From Georgenia thermotolerans (GTDB lineage: Bacteria > Actinomycetota > Actinomycetes > Actinomycetales > Actinomycetaceae): a DNA stretch of 53,357 nt. The DNA lies in NCBI RefSeq assembly GCF_009193185.1, contig NZ_VUKF01000032.1, forward strand, positions 1 to 53,357. Reading direction: 5' to 3'. The notes beneath the pieces are model-generated. The model was not told the DNA's origin. It saw nothing but the letters and a program-made list of their open reading frames with translations, and made no database searches. Of the stretch, positions 18,533 to 26,831 are shown piece after piece (within the stretch, counting starts at the first letter, position 1; every line of letters starts with the position of its first letter). The translations under genes were made by a program, and so were the position numbers.

Positions 18533-19110
18533 TCGACGGCCACGAGGACCTCGACGGCGCGGTCGAGGAACGCGTCGACGGTGCCCTCGTGGTAGGCGCG
18601 GGAGGCCCGGGCGGAGGGGAAGGTGGTGGAGCGCACCTCGGCGGCGGTGAGCTCCCCGCCGTCGTCGAAGTAGGCGACGAGCCGCTCGAGCAGCGCGTCG
18701 ACGGCCTCGCGGTCGTAGCCGCGGCCACGCTCCGGGGCGCGGAAACGCTGCCCGGCGGGGCGCAGCAGCCGCGGGTAGAGGGTGGTGGCCAGCTCGGCGA
18801 TGTGGTCCATCCAGGCCGACTCCCCCTGCGCGGCCACGTAGGCCGAGCGGCGCCGCTGGACGAAGGCGGCCTCGAGGCGGTCCAGGGCGGCGTCGACGGC
18901 GGCGGTGGCGTACCCGTCGCGCACCAGGTCGAACGCGGCGGCACGCACGTCCTTCTCGTCGAAGGTGCCCTGCCCGCCCGCGGTGCCGGGCGCGCCGGTG
19001 GGCGCCGGGCCGTTCTCGTAGGCGGCGCGTGCCCGGGCGAAGAACTCCTCGACCTGCTGACGGTCGTACCCCGTGCGGGTGCGCCCCGCCGTCGGGAACA
19101 TCGTGCTCAT
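18529..19110 (-). CDS. DivIVA-domain protein with repeated DivIVA-like motifs
   Basis: A 193-residue cytoplasmic protein with three short DivIVA-like motifs instead of the long coiled coil of true DivIVA/Wag31. They are [14 protein letters not shown] near residue 14, [18 protein letters not shown] near 62-80, and [14 protein letters not shown] near 132-145, plus a final [16 protein letters not shown]. Repeats of the pattern G-Y-x-x-x-x-V-D-x-x-L are typical of actinobacterial DivIVA-domain proteins of unknown role. ATG 19110 overlaps the rlmN stop by 4 bp, and its own stop overlaps the dxr start by 4 bp. Confidence 0.85.
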   Translation of the reverse strand: MSTMFPTAGRTRTGYDRQQVEEFFARARAAYENGPAPTGAPGTAGGQGTFDEKDVRAAAFDLVRDGYATAAVDAALDRLEAAFVQRRRSAYVAAQGESAWMDHIAELATTLYPRLLRPAGQRFRAPERGRGYDREAVDALLERLVAYFDDGGELTAAEVRSTTFPSARASRAYHEGTVDAFLDRAVEVLVAVE

Positions 19111-20312
19111 CCCTGCGTCTGCTCCTTCGCCGGAACCTTCTTCTCGACCAGGACCTCGGCGGCGAGCTGCCCGCAGGCGCCGTCGATGTCGCTGCCCCGA
19201 GTGTCGCGCACCGTCGTCGGGATCCCCGCATTACGGAGCGTGTCGACGAAGGTCTGCTCGACGTCGCGGTCGCTGCAGGTCCAGATCGAGCCCGGGGTGG
19301 GGTTGAGCGGGATGGGGTTGACGTGCACCCAGCCGCGGCCGCGCCGGTTGAGCTCGTCGGCGAGCAGCTGGGCGCGCCAGGCGTGGTCGTTCATGTCCTT
19401 GATGAGCGCGTACTCGATGCTCACCCGCCGCCCGGTGGTCTCGAAGTACCGGCGGGCGGCGTCGAGCAGCTCCCCGACCTTCCAGCGGGAGTTGATCGGG
19501 ATGAGCTCGTCGCGCAGCTCGTCGTCGGGGGCGTGCAGGGACACCGCCAGGGTGACCGGCAGGCCCTCCTTCGCGAGCTTGTCGATGGCGGGCACCAGCC
19601 CGACGGTGGAGACGGTGACGTTGCGGGCGGACAGGCCCAGGCCGGCGGGAGCCGGGTCGGTCATCCGGCGCACCGCGTTCACCACGGCGCGGTAGTTGGC
19701 CAGCGGCTCCCCCATGCCCATGAACACGACGTTGCGCAGGTGGGTGGGCCCGCCGGCGAGGTCGCCGTCGCGGGAGGCGCGGGCGGCCAGGCGCACCTGC
19801 TCGACGATCTCCGCGGTGGAGAGGTTGCGGGTCAGGCCCTGCTGGCCGGTGGCGCAGAACGGGCAGGCCATGCCGCACCCGGCCTGGGAGGACACGCACA
19901 GGGTGGTGCGGTGCTCGTAGCGCATGAGCACGGACTCGACCATGGCGCCGTCGTAGAGCCGCCACAGCGACTTCACCGTCGCCCCCTTGTCCGCGACCAT
20001 GTCGCGGACCTTGGTGACCAGCTCGGGCATCAGGGTGGTGGTCAGCTCGTCGCGGGCGGCGGCGGGCAGGTCGGTCATGTCCGCCGCGTCGCGGGTGAGG
20101 TGGCCGAAGTAGTGCCGGGAGAGCTGGTCGGCCCGGAACGCGGGCAGGCCGAGCTCCTTGGCGACCTCGGCGCGCTCGGTCGTGGTGAGGTCCGCCAGGT
20201 GGCGCGGCGGCTTGCCGCGGCGCCGCGCGGTGAAGCTCAGCGTGGGACGTCCGCCCGGCTCCACCTGGTGGGAGGGCTTGACCTGGACGGGGGCGGGGGT
20301 CTGCTGCGTCAT
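19107..20312 (-). CDS. rlmN: 23S rRNA A2503 / tRNA A37 methyltransferase RlmN
   Basis: Radical SAM enzyme that makes 2-methyladenosine at 23S A2503 and in some tRNAs. The 401-residue protein carries the CxxxCxxC cluster motif in [11 protein letters not shown], the GMGEPLANY segment, the radical SAM strand [11 protein letters not shown], and the catalytic Cys region with DIDGACGQL near the C-terminus. ATG 20312 begins MTQQTPAPV with GAGAGGATG about 10-12 nt upstream; an ATG four codons earlier (20324) sits too close to that site. It follows cdsA by 16 nt and is coupled to the DivIVA-like gene by a 4-bp overlap. Confidence 0.96.
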   Translation of the reverse strand: MTQQTPAPVQVKPSHQVEPGGRPTLSFTARRRGKPPRHLADLTTTERAEVAKELGLPAFRADQLSRHYFGHLTRDAADMTDLPAAARDELTTTLMPELVTKVRDMVADKGATVKSLWRLYDGAMVESVLMRYEHRTTLCVSSQAGCGMACPFCATGQQGLTRNLSTAEIVEQVRLAARASRDGDLAGGPTHLRNVVFMGMGEPLANYRAVVNAVRRMTDPAPAGLGLSARNVTVSTVGLVPAIDKLAKEGLPVTLAVSLHAPDDELRDELIPINSRWKVGELLDAARRYFETTGRRVSIEYALIKDMNDHAWRAQLLADELNRRGRGWVHVNPIPLNPTPGSIWTCSDRDVEQTFVDTLRNAGIPTTVRDTRGSDIDGACGQLAAEVLVEKKVPAKEQTQG

Positions 20313-20328
20313 GACGCAGGCCATCCTC

Positions 20329-21279
20329 TCAGAACATGAGCTGCCCGGTCGCGGCGGTGAGGATGAGATAGGACACCGGCGCCGAGACGAGCAGCGAGTC
20401 CAGCCGGTCCATGATCCCGCCGTGGCCGGGCAGCAGCGAGCCCATGTCCTTCAGCCCCAGGTCCCGCTTGAGCAGGGACTCGGCGAGGTCGCCGGTGGTG
20501 GCGGCGCCCACCGCGGCGACGCCGAGCAGGGTCCCGTGCCACCACGCCCCCGCGGGCAGGAGCGCCACGAGCAGGGTGCCGAGGCCGGCGGAGAGCAGCA
20601 GGGACCCGGCCAGGCCCTCCCAGGACTTCTTCGGGCTGATGCTCGGGGCCATGGGGTGCTTGCCGAACAGCACGCCGGCGATGTACCCGCCGATGTCGTT
20701 GCCGATGGTGACGAGGATGAAGACGATGACCAGGTACGGCCCGTACTCCTCGCGCAGGAGCAGGATCGCGAAGCCGGCGAGGTAGGGCACGTACGCCGCG
20801 GCGAAGACCCCGGCGGCGGCGTCGCGCACCGCCGCCCGGCCCCCGCCGTCGAGCACCCGCCACAGGAACACCCCGCCGCCGGTGAGGACGAACGCGACGA
20901 GCATCGCCTCGGCGCCGGCGGTCCACGCCGAGACGAGGATGCCCACCGCCCCCACCCACAGCGGCAGCAGCGGGATCCGGATGCCGCCCTGGTCGACGGC
21001 GCGGGCCAGCTCCCACAGGGCGCCGCAGCAGGCGACGACCACCAGGACGACGAAGACCTGCGGCAGGACCAGGCTCAGGGCGACGACGAGCAGCAGCCCG
21101 ACGCCGACCCCGATGGCCGCGGGCAGGTTGCGCCCCGCCCGCCCGGTCGGCTTGAGCGGCTTCTCGGGCCGCGGCGGGGGCGGAGGGACGAGGGCGGAGC
21201 GGGCTCGGCGGCGTGCCTCGCTCAGCCGCCGCAGGGCGGTGGCGAGGGGGTCGGGGGTGGCGTCGTGCTGGTGGGTCAT
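20329..21279 (-). CDS. cdsA: phosphatidate cytidylyltransferase
   Basis: Makes CDP-diacylglycerol from phosphatidic acid and CTP, the gateway to phospholipid synthesis; membrane-bound. The 316-residue protein has a Pro/Arg-rich cytoplasmic N-terminus (1-50), about eight hydrophobic segments, and the CDP-DAG synthase signature [20 protein letters not shown], followed by GIMDRLDS, near residues 262-290. Another conserved stretch is [10 protein letters not shown] near 218. ATG 21279 follows the frr stop by about 20 nt; a GAGGA lies upstream but is distant. Position between frr and rlmN is the usual actinobacterial order. Confidence 0.95.
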   Translation of the reverse strand: MTHQHDATPDPLATALRRLSEARRRARSALVPPPPPRPEKPLKPTGRAGRNLPAAIGVGVGLLLVVALSLVLPQVFVVLVVVACCGALWELARAVDQGGIRIPLLPLWVGAVGILVSAWTAGAEAMLVAFVLTGGGVFLWRVLDGGGRAAVRDAAAGVFAAAYVPYLAGFAILLLREEYGPYLVIVFILVTIGNDIGGYIAGVLFGKHPMAPSISPKKSWEGLAGSLLLSAGLGTLLVALLPAGAWWHGTLLGVAAVGAATTGDLAESLLKRDLGLKDMGSLLPGHGGIMDRLDSLLVSAPVSYLILTAATGQLMF

Positions 21280-21298
21280 CAGTCGTGCTCGCGGGTCC

Positions 21299-21856
21299 TC
21301 AGACCTCGAGGAGCTCCTTCTCCTTGCCCTCGAGCACCTTGTCGATGAGCTCGACGTGCTTCTTGGTCAGGGACTCCAGCTCCTTCTCGGCGCGGTCGAC
21401 CTCGTCCTCGCCGGCCTCGCCGTCCTTCTTGATACGGTCCAGCTCCTCCTTGGCCTTGCGGCGGATGGAGCGGACCGAGATGCGGGCATCCTCGCCCTTG
21501 GTGCGGGCGAGCTTGACGTACTCCTTGCGCCGCTCCTGGGTCAGGGCGGGCAGCACCACGCGGATGACGTTGCCGTCGTCGGTGGGGTTGACCCCCAGGT
21601 CGGACTCGCGCAGCGCCTTGACGATCGCGGCGGTGGCCGAGCGGTCGTAGGGGCTGATCAGCACGGTGCGCGCCTCGGGGATCGTCAGCGACCCCAGCTG
21701 CTGCAGCGGGGTGGGCGCACCGTAGTAGTCGACGGGGATGGGGTTGAACATGCCGGCGTTGGCCCGGCCGGTGCGGATGTGGCTGAGGTCCTCGCGGGCC
21801 CGCTCCACCGCCTTCTCCATCTTCTCCTCGGCCTCGAGCAAGGCGTCGTCGATCAC
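21299..21856 (-). CDS. frr: ribosome recycling factor
   Basis: Splits post-termination ribosomes together with EF-G. Length is 185 residues, exactly the family norm. Conserved features include [10 protein letters not shown] near 27-36, [16 protein letters not shown] near 42-57, the [18 protein letters not shown] region, and the C-terminal helix [11 protein letters not shown] and [11 protein letters not shown]. The start is GTG 21856, overlapping the pyrH stop (GTGA), with GAAGGAG inside the pyrH coding end. The two genes are therefore translationally coupled. Confidence 0.97.
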   Translation of the reverse strand: MIDDALLEAEEKMEKAVERAREDLSHIRTGRANAGMFNPIPVDYYGAPTPLQQLGSLTIPEARTVLISPYDRSATAAIVKALRESDLGVNPTDDGNVIRVVLPALTQERRKEYVKLARTKGEDARISVRSIRRKAKEELDRIKKDGEAGEDEVDRAEKELESLTKKHVELIDKVLEGKEKELLEV

Positions 21857-22611
21857 GGCGTCACTCCTTCAACAGTCACGGGGCTCGCGGTCACGAGCGT
21901 TCCGATCTTCTCACCCCGCAGCGCGCGGGTGACGTTGCCGGGCTCGCTCATGCCGAACACGCGCATGGTCAGGCCGTTGTCCATGCAGAGGCTGAAGGCG
22001 GCGGCGTCGACCACGCGCAGGCCCTGCTGGATGGCCTCGGCGTAGGTGAGGTGGTCCAGGCGGGTGGCGGTGGGGTCGGTCTTGGGGTCGGCGGTGTAGA
22101 CGCCGTCGACGCCGTTCTTGCCCACGAGCACCTCGTCGCAGTGGGTCTCCAGGGCGCGCTGGGCGGAGACGGTGTCGGTGGAGAAGAACGGCATGCCGGC
22201 GCCGGCGCCGAAGACGACGACGCGGCCCTTCTCCATGTGGCGGATGGCGCGCAGCGGGATGTAGGGCTCGGCGACCTGGCCCATGGTGATGGCGGTCTGG
22301 ACCCGGGTGCGCACGCCGGCCTGCTCGAGGAAGTCCTGCAGGGCCAGGGCGTTCATGACCGTGCCCAGCATGCCCATGTAGTCGGCGCGGGAGCGGTCGA
22401 TGCCGCGCTGGGAGAGCTCGGCGCCGCGGAAGAAGTTGCCGCCGCCGACGACGATGGCAACCTGGACGCCGTCGGCCACCGCCGTGGCGATCTGCCGGGC
22501 GACGTCAGCGACGACGTCGGGATCCAGGCCCACGCTGCCACCGCCGAACACCTCCCCGGAGAGCTTGAGGAGCACGCGGCGCGGCTTGGCGGGGACGGGC
22601 TGGTCGGACAT
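21853..22611 (-). CDS. pyrH: UMP kinase
   Basis: Phosphorylates UMP to UDP in pyrimidine synthesis; bacterial PyrH is a hexameric amino-acid-kinase-fold enzyme, regulated by GTP and UTP. The 252-residue protein shows [14 protein letters not shown] at 12-25, [11 protein letters not shown] near 53-63, [16 protein letters not shown], the [15 protein letters not shown] motif, and [12 protein letters not shown] 22611 has AGGAGG 6-7 nt upstream. The gene is separated from tsf by about 200 bp that contain the tsf terminator, so it likely has its own promoter. It is followed by frr with a 4-bp overlap. Confidence 0.97.
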   Translation of the reverse strand: MSDQPVPAKPRRVLLKLSGEVFGGGSVGLDPDVVADVARQIATAVADGVQVAIVVGGGNFFRGAELSQRGIDRSRADYMGMLGTVMNALALQDFLEQAGVRTRVQTAITMGQVAEPYIPLRAIRHMEKGRVVVFGAGAGMPFFSTDTVSAQRALETHCDEVLVGKNGVDGVYTADPKTDPTATRLDHLTYAEAIQQGLRVVDAAAFSLCMDNGLTMRVFGMSEPGNVTRALRGEKIGTLVTASPVTVEGVTP

Positions 22612-22762
22612 GCGAGGACCTCCTGCGGGGCGACGGGTGGGCGGAGGGAGGGGCCGGCGGGGCCGGTCGGGCGCCGCGGCGGGGTGCGGTCCGGCGCCTG
22701 CGCGTCGGCCGGTGCTGCTGGGGGTGGGGTCTGGGCGCGGGTGGCGTCCGGGCCCCGGTGCG

Positions 22763-22798
22763 CCGGTGGCCCCGGCCCTCGCGGGCCGGGGCCACCGG
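22763..22798 (-). terminator. tsf intrinsic terminator hairpin
   Basis: Perfect 16-bp GC stem (arm CCGGTGGCCCCGGCCC at 22763-22778, complement at 22783-22798) with a 4-nt loop, starting 11 nt after the tsf stop. There is no U-tract, as is usual in high-GC actinobacteria. Confidence 0.85.
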
Positions 22799-22808
22799 TC
22801 GTGCTGCG

Positions 22809-23654
22809 TCAGGCGCCGACGCGGAAGCGGGCGAAGCCGGTGACGGTCCCGCCGGCCTCGGCGACGACCTGGCCGACGGACTTCTTGTTGTCCTTGGCGA
22901 ACGCCTGGTCGAGGAGGCAGTTCTCCTTGTAGAAGCCGTTCATGCGGCCCTCGACGATCTTGGGCAGGGCCGCCTCGGGCTTGCCCTCGTTGCGCGAGGT
23001 CTCCTCGGCGATGCGCCGCTCGTTCTCGACGACGTCCGCGGGGACCTCGTCGCGGCTGAGGTAGCGCGGGGAGAACGCCGCCACGTGCATGGCGATGTCG
23101 TGCGCCACGTCGGCGCCGGCGGCGTCGGTGGCCACGAGCACGCCGACCTGCGGGGGCAGGTCCTTGGCGGTGCGGTGCAGGTAGCTCGTGACCTTCTCGC
23201 CGGCGACGCGGGCGACGCGGCGCACGGCGATCTTCTCGCCGAGGGTCGCGGCGACGTCGTCGACCACGTTCTGCACGCTGACGCCGTCGGTCTCGGCGGC
23301 GAGCAGCGCGTCGGCGTCGGTCGCGCCGGAGGACACCGCCGCGGCGAGGACGCGGTCCGCGAAGGAGACGAAGGTCTGGTTCTTCGCGACGAAGTCGGTC
23401 TCGGAGTTCACCTCGACCATCACGCCGACCTCGCCGGCGCCGTCGGCGGTCGCGCCGACCTCGACGGCGACGAGGCCCTCGGCCACGGCCCGGCCCTCAC
23501 GCTTCGCGACGCCCTTGAGGCCCTTGACGCGGATGATCTCGAGCGCCTTGTCCTGGTCGCCCGCGGCCTCGTCGAGGGCCTTCTTGACGTCGAGCATGCC
23601 CGCGCCGGTCTTCTCGCGCAGGGCCTTGATGTCAGCGGCGGTGTAGTTCGCCAT
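22809..23654 (-). CDS. tsf: elongation factor Ts
   Basis: Guanine-nucleotide exchange factor for EF-Tu. The 281-residue protein has the N-terminal UBA-like domain with [20 protein letters not shown], the [10 protein letters not shown] motif near residues 85-94 that contacts EF-Tu, and the C-terminal dimerisation region ending FARFRVGA. The start is ATG 23654, with GAGAGGATC upstream; the longer frame to 23771 lies in the rpsB tail and is a shadow. The gene is 31 nt after the rpsB stop, a typical rpsB-tsf operon, and ends at a strong hairpin. Confidence 0.97.
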   Translation of the reverse strand: MANYTAADIKALREKTGAGMLDVKKALDEAAGDQDKALEIIRVKGLKGVAKREGRAVAEGLVAVEVGATADGAGEVGVMVEVNSETDFVAKNQTFVSFADRVLAAAVSSGATDADALLAAETDGVSVQNVVDDVAATLGEKIAVRRVARVAGEKVTSYLHRTAKDLPPQVGVLVATDAAGADVAHDIAMHVAAFSPRYLSRDEVPADVVENERRIAEETSRNEGKPEAALPKIVEGRMNGFYKENCLLDQAFAKDNKKSVGQVVAEAGGTVTGFARFRVGA

Positions 23655-23685
23655 GAATGATCCTCTCCAGATCAGCGGGTGGTGG

Positions 23686-24675
23686 TCAGGCCTGCTCGGC
23701 GGACTCGGCGTCCTGGGCGGCGGCGGAGTTGTCGGCCACCTGGGTGGTGTCCGGGCCGGCGACGTCGACACCCGGGGTCGCGTCGGCCGCCTCGGCGGCC
23801 TCGACGACCTGCTCGGCGTCGTGGGTGGCGCCGGCGGCCTGCTGGGCGGCGGCGAGCTCCTCGTCCTTGGCGTCCGCGGCGACCGCGGAGGTCTTGGTGG
23901 AGGTCTCGGCCTCGTGGGTGGCGAGCAGCTCGCGCTCCCACTCCGCCAGGGGCTCCTCGGCCGGGGTGGCGCCCTGGCCGCCGCCGTGGCGGGTGACGAG
24001 GCCCTCGGCCGCGGCGTCGGCGATCACGCGGGTGAGCAGCGAGACGGCGCGGATGGCGTCGTCGTTGCCCGGAATCGGGTAGTCGACCTCGTCGGGGTCG
24101 CAGTTCGTGTCGAGGATCGCGACGACGGGGATGTTGAGCTTGCGCGCCTCGGCGACGGCCAGGTGCTCCTTCTTGGTGTCGACGATCCACACCGCCGACG
24201 GCACCTTGGCCATGTCGCGGATGCCGCCCAGGGTGCGCTCGAGCTTGTCCCGCTCGCGGCGCTGCATGAGCAGCTCCTTCTTCGTGAAGGCGCTGCCGGC
24301 GACGTCGTCGAAGTCGACCTGCTCGAGCTCCTTGAGGCGCTGCAGGCGCTTGTGCACGGTGCCGAAGTTGGTCAGCATGCCGCCGAGCCAGCGCTCGTTG
24401 ACGTAGGGCATGCCCACGCGCTGGGCCTGCTCGGCGATGGACTCCTGGGCCTGCTTCTTGGTGCCGACGAACAGGATGTTGCCGCCGTGGGCGACGGTCT
24501 CCTTGACGAACTCGTAGGCCCGGTCGATGTCCTTGAGGGACTTCTGCAGGTCGATGATGTAGATGCCGTTGCGCTCGGTGAAGATGAAGCGCTTCATCTT
24601 GGGGTTCCACCGGCGGGTCTGGTGCCCGAAGTGCACGCCGCTCTCGAGGAGCTGGCGCATGGTGACGACGGCCAT
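23686..24675 (-). CDS. rpsB: 30S ribosomal protein S2 with long acidic C-terminal extension
   Basis: Component of the 30S subunit needed for docking of S1 and for initiation. Residues 1-230 are canonical S2: [18 protein letters not shown], then [22 protein letters not shown], and [22 protein letters not shown]. Typical S2 proteins are about 240-280 residues; this one has 329. The extra 80 or so residues are rich in Ala, Glu, Asp and Thr and are probably disordered. ATG 24675 is preceded by AGGAAAGGA. A possible promoter lies about 260 nt upstream, so the leader is long. Confidence 0.96.
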   Translation of the reverse strand: MAVVTMRQLLESGVHFGHQTRRWNPKMKRFIFTERNGIYIIDLQKSLKDIDRAYEFVKETVAHGGNILFVGTKKQAQESIAEQAQRVGMPYVNERWLGGMLTNFGTVHKRLQRLKELEQVDFDDVAGSAFTKKELLMQRRERDKLERTLGGIRDMAKVPSAVWIVDTKKEHLAVAEARKLNIPVVAILDTNCDPDEVDYPIPGNDDAIRAVSLLTRVIADAAAEGLVTRHGGGQGATPAEEPLAEWERELLATHEAETSTKTSAVAADAKDEELAAAQQAAGATHDAEQVVEAAEAADATPGVDVAGPDTTQVADNSAAAQDAESAEQA

Positions 24676-25067
24676 GGCACGTCCTTTCCTGGTGCGGTCG
24701 CCCGCACGCTGAGGGGCCGCGCGCGGCCTGCCGGCGCGCTGCGTGGCCCTGTTTCCGGTTGTCCGTCCCGCGGCCGGGTGGCCTGGGGACCCTGGTGCCC
24801 GCGACGCGACGCACCCGTGGCGAGCCACGGGACCGCTGCTGTCGGGCGTCCCGCCGACCGAGCGCCGGAGGACCGGCGCGGTGCGGCAGCACGCGGGCAC
24901 GCGATGTCAGCCGGCCGAGGCCGGTTGCGAGAGTCATGCTAGCGGATGCGCCTGTCCGGGCACGTCGCCGGGGTGTGGGACGCACGTCACGTGGCCTGGT
25001 GCCGGGCCGTCCACAGGCGGGCGGGTGCGCCCGGCGGCGGTCCGTCGCGGCCGGGCAGCGTGGGGCC
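24676..25067. other. 392-bp divergent region with rpsB leader
   Basis: No gene is visible. The left part is the rpsB ribosome binding site and presumed 5' leader of about 250 nt. It contains a GC hairpin, CCGGCC-GA-GGCCGG, at 24911-24924. The right part should hold the promoter of the plus-strand LytM gene, for which I see no clear hexamers. Confidence 0.5.
24936..24941 (-). promoter_or_regulatory. possible -10 box (TAGCAT) of rpsB
   Basis: TAGCAT on the minus strand inside an unusually AT-rich patch (24930-24945), about 260 nt before the rpsB start. No clear -35 box is seen. Confidence 0.35.
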
Positions 25068-25697
25068 ATGGCCGCGCTGACGCTCCCCCGCCTCGCCCTC
25101 CTCGCCGGGGGCGCGCTCGCCCTGGCGGGGCTCGCCGTCGTCCCGGCCGGGCCGGCGGCGGGACCGCCCGGTCCTGCCCCGGCGGTGGCGGGCGGCTCCC
25201 CGGCGGAGGCGTCCCCTCCCGGTGGGACCGAGCTGGGCACGGTCGGTGCGGTCATGCCGGCGGCGAAGGTCCGCTACCGGTGGCCCACCGGTGAGCCCGC
25301 GGAGGTGGTGCGCGCCTTCGACAACCCCGAACAGCCGTGGGACGCCGGGCACCGGGGGGTCGACGTGGCACACGGCGTGGGGCGCGCGGTGCTGGCGGCG
25401 GGCGACGGGGTCGTGGCGTTCGCGGGCACGGTGGTGGACCGCCCGGTGGTGTCGGTGCAGCACGCGGACGGGGTGCGCACCACCTACGAGCCGGTGCTGC
25501 CCGTCGTGCGGGCCGGGCAGGAGGTGCGGGCCGGGCAGCTGCTGGGCCACCTCGCCGCGGGACACTGTCCACCGCACCGGCCCAGCTGCCTGCACTGGGG
25601 CGCCCGGCGGGGCCCGTCGACCTACCTCGACCCGCTCGCGCTGGTCGGCGCCCGGGCGCTGGTGCGGCTGCTGCCCGACGATGTGGGGCCGCCGTGA
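25068..25697 (+). CDS. degenerate LytM/M23-domain secreted protein
   Basis: Exported protein of 209 residues with an N-terminal hydrophobic segment (about 5-30) and a Pro/Gly/Ala-rich linker, then a LytM (peptidase M23) domain from about 70. The zinc ligands appear intact: H and D in GHRGVDVAHG and the last His in SCLHWGARRG. Both catalytic histidines seem lost: the usual YxHL is TTYEPV, and the HxH motif is C-L-H. GHC and SCLH provide two cysteines that could form a disulphide. Such variants act as non-enzymatic regulators in other bacteria (EnvC, NlpD-like). ATG 25068 has no strong ribosome binding site. It is convergent with xerC and lies upstream of rpsB. Confidence 0.85.
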   Translation: MAALTLPRLALLAGGALALAGLAVVPAGPAAGPPGPAPAVAGGSPAEASPPGGTELGTVGAVMPAAKVRYRWPTGEPAEVVRAFDNPEQPWDAGHRGVDVAHGVGRAVLAAGDGVVAFAGTVVDRPVVSVQHADGVRTTYEPVLPVVRAGQEVRAGQLLGHLAAGHCPPHRPSCLHWGARRGPSTYLDPLALVGARALVRLLPDDVGPP

Positions 25698-25721
25698 GGG
25701 CCGGGATCGGCGGGCGACCGC

Positions 25722-25770
25722 CCGGCCGCTGACGGAGGGCGCGTCCGGCCGCTGACGGAGGGCGCGTGTC
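25722..25770. repeat. tandem duplication, 23-bp unit, 2 copies plus a partial
   Basis: The unit CCGGCCGCTGACGGAGGGCG plus CGT occupies 25722-25744 and 25745-25767 without mismatch. A partial third CCGGCCGC begins at 25769. It lies in the convergent gap between the LytM gene and xerC, next to a small hairpin GCGAG-GCG-CTCGC at 25780-25792. Confidence 0.85.
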
Positions 25771-25802
25771 CGGCCGCGGGCGAGGCGCTCGCGCCGGGCC
25801 GT

Positions 25803-26795
25803 TCAGGCGCGGGGGTGGGCCTGGGTGTAGGCGGCCAGCAGCCGCTCGGGGGTCACGTGCGTGTAGCGCTGGGTGGTCGCCAGGGAGGAGTGGCCCAGCA
25901 CCTCCTGCACGGTGCGCAGGTCGGACCCGCCGGCCAGCAGGTGCGTGGCGGCGGAGTGGCGCAGGCCGTGCGGGGCCAGGTCGGGCACCCCGGCGACGGC
26001 GGTGAGCCGGTGCACCACCGCCCGGATGGTGCGCGGGTCCACGCGCCCGCCCCGGGCACCGAGGAACAGCGCCCGGGCCGACGCCGGGCCGGCAAGGGCG
26101 GGACGGCCGCGCTCCAGCCAGGCCGCGAGGGCCCGCCCGGCGGGGACGCCGAACGGCACCACCCGGTCCTTGTCACCCTTGCCCGTCACCCGCACGGTCC
26201 GCTCCCCCGCGTCGACGTCCGGCACGTCGATGCCCACGAGCTCGCTGATGCGCACCCCGGTGGCGTAGAGGAGCTCCAGCGCCGCCCAGTCGCGCAGGTG
26301 CACCGGGTCGTCGTCGCCGGCGCGGTCCTGGGCGACGGCGAGGAGCTGGGCGGCGTCGTCGACGGCGAGCACCGTGGGCAGGTGGCGGTTGGGCCGCGGG
26401 CTGCGCAGCCGCGCCCCGACGTCCTGCGGCAGGTGGCCGTTGCGGTGGGCCCACGTGCAGAAGGTGCGCACCGCCGCGGTGCGGCGGGCGAGGGTGGCGC
26501 GGGACATGCCGCGGCGGCGCTGGTCGGCGAGCCAGGCGCGCAGCGTGGTCAGGTCGAGGCGGGCGAGCGGGTCGGGGTCCTCGGCGTCGACCGTGAGGTG
26601 GTCGGCATCCTCGGCGTCGGCCGCGACGTGGTCGGCGTCCCCGGCGCCGGCGCGGAGGTGGTCGAGGAGCTGGCCGACGTCGGTGACGTACGCGCGCAGC
26701 GTGTGCGGGCTCAGGCCGCGCTGCAGGCCGAGGAACCGGGCGAAGGCCTGCAGCACCGGCGGGTCGTCGCGCCGCTCCGTCTCCGTCGTCCCCAC
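25803..26795 (-). CDS. xerC: tyrosine recombinase XerC
   Basis: Site-specific recombinase that resolves chromosome dimers with XerD at dif. The 330-residue protein has the catalytic set: Arg in YATGVRISELVG, Lys in TGKGDKDRVVPF, HGLRHSAATHLL, LGHSSLATTQRY with nucleophile Tyr311. Length is about 25-30 residues above normal because the N-terminal SAM-like domain contains three 10-residue repeats of the type D-A-D-H-x-x-x-D-A-E (30-bp DNA units at 26571-26660). The start is GTG 26795, with TACGGT 6 nt upstream and no ribosome binding site. It lies next to dprA with a 36-bp gap, the usual actinobacterial order. Confidence 0.94.
   Translation of the reverse strand: MGTTETERRDDPPVLQAFARFLGLQRGLSPHTLRAYVTDVGQLLDHLRAGAGDADHVAADAEDADHLTVDAEDPDPLARLDLTTLRAWLADQRRRGMSRATLARRTAAVRTFCTWAHRNGHLPQDVGARLRSPRPNRHLPTVLAVDDAAQLLAVAQDRAGDDDPVHLRDWAALELLYATGVRISELVGIDVPDVDAGERTVRVTGKGDKDRVVPFGVPAGRALAAWLERGRPALAGPASARALFLGARGGRVDPRTIRAVVHRLTAVAGVPDLAPHGLRHSAATHLLAGGSDLRTVQEVLGHSSLATTQRYTHVTPERLLAAYTQAHPRA
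26571..26660 (-). repeat. three 30-bp tandem repeats inside xerC
   Basis: Three in-frame 30-bp units at 26571-26600, 26601-26630 and 26631-26660, each starting GTCGG(C/G)(G/A)TCC on the plus strand and ending G(A/C)(G/C)GTG. They encode a 10-residue acidic repeat in the N-terminal domain of XerC. The copies differ at several positions, so the duplication is not recent. Confidence 0.75.
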
Positions 26796-26801
26796 GGTGC
26801 C

Positions 26802-26807
26802 ACCGTA
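26802..26807 (-). promoter_or_regulatory. putative -10 box (TACGGT) of xerC, leaderless
   Basis: TANNNT hexamer with 6 nt to the GTG start and no Shine-Dalgarno sequence, the same layout as before proS, the DUF4180 gene and the GPP34 gene. Confidence 0.45.
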
Positions 26808-26831
26808 CGACCGCCCGGCGGGGCGCGGCGG

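Noticed and set aside
24676-25067. Riboswitch in the rpsB leader
   Set aside because: A single 6-bp hairpin is visible, but nothing matches a known riboswitch or ribosomal leader that I can recognise.
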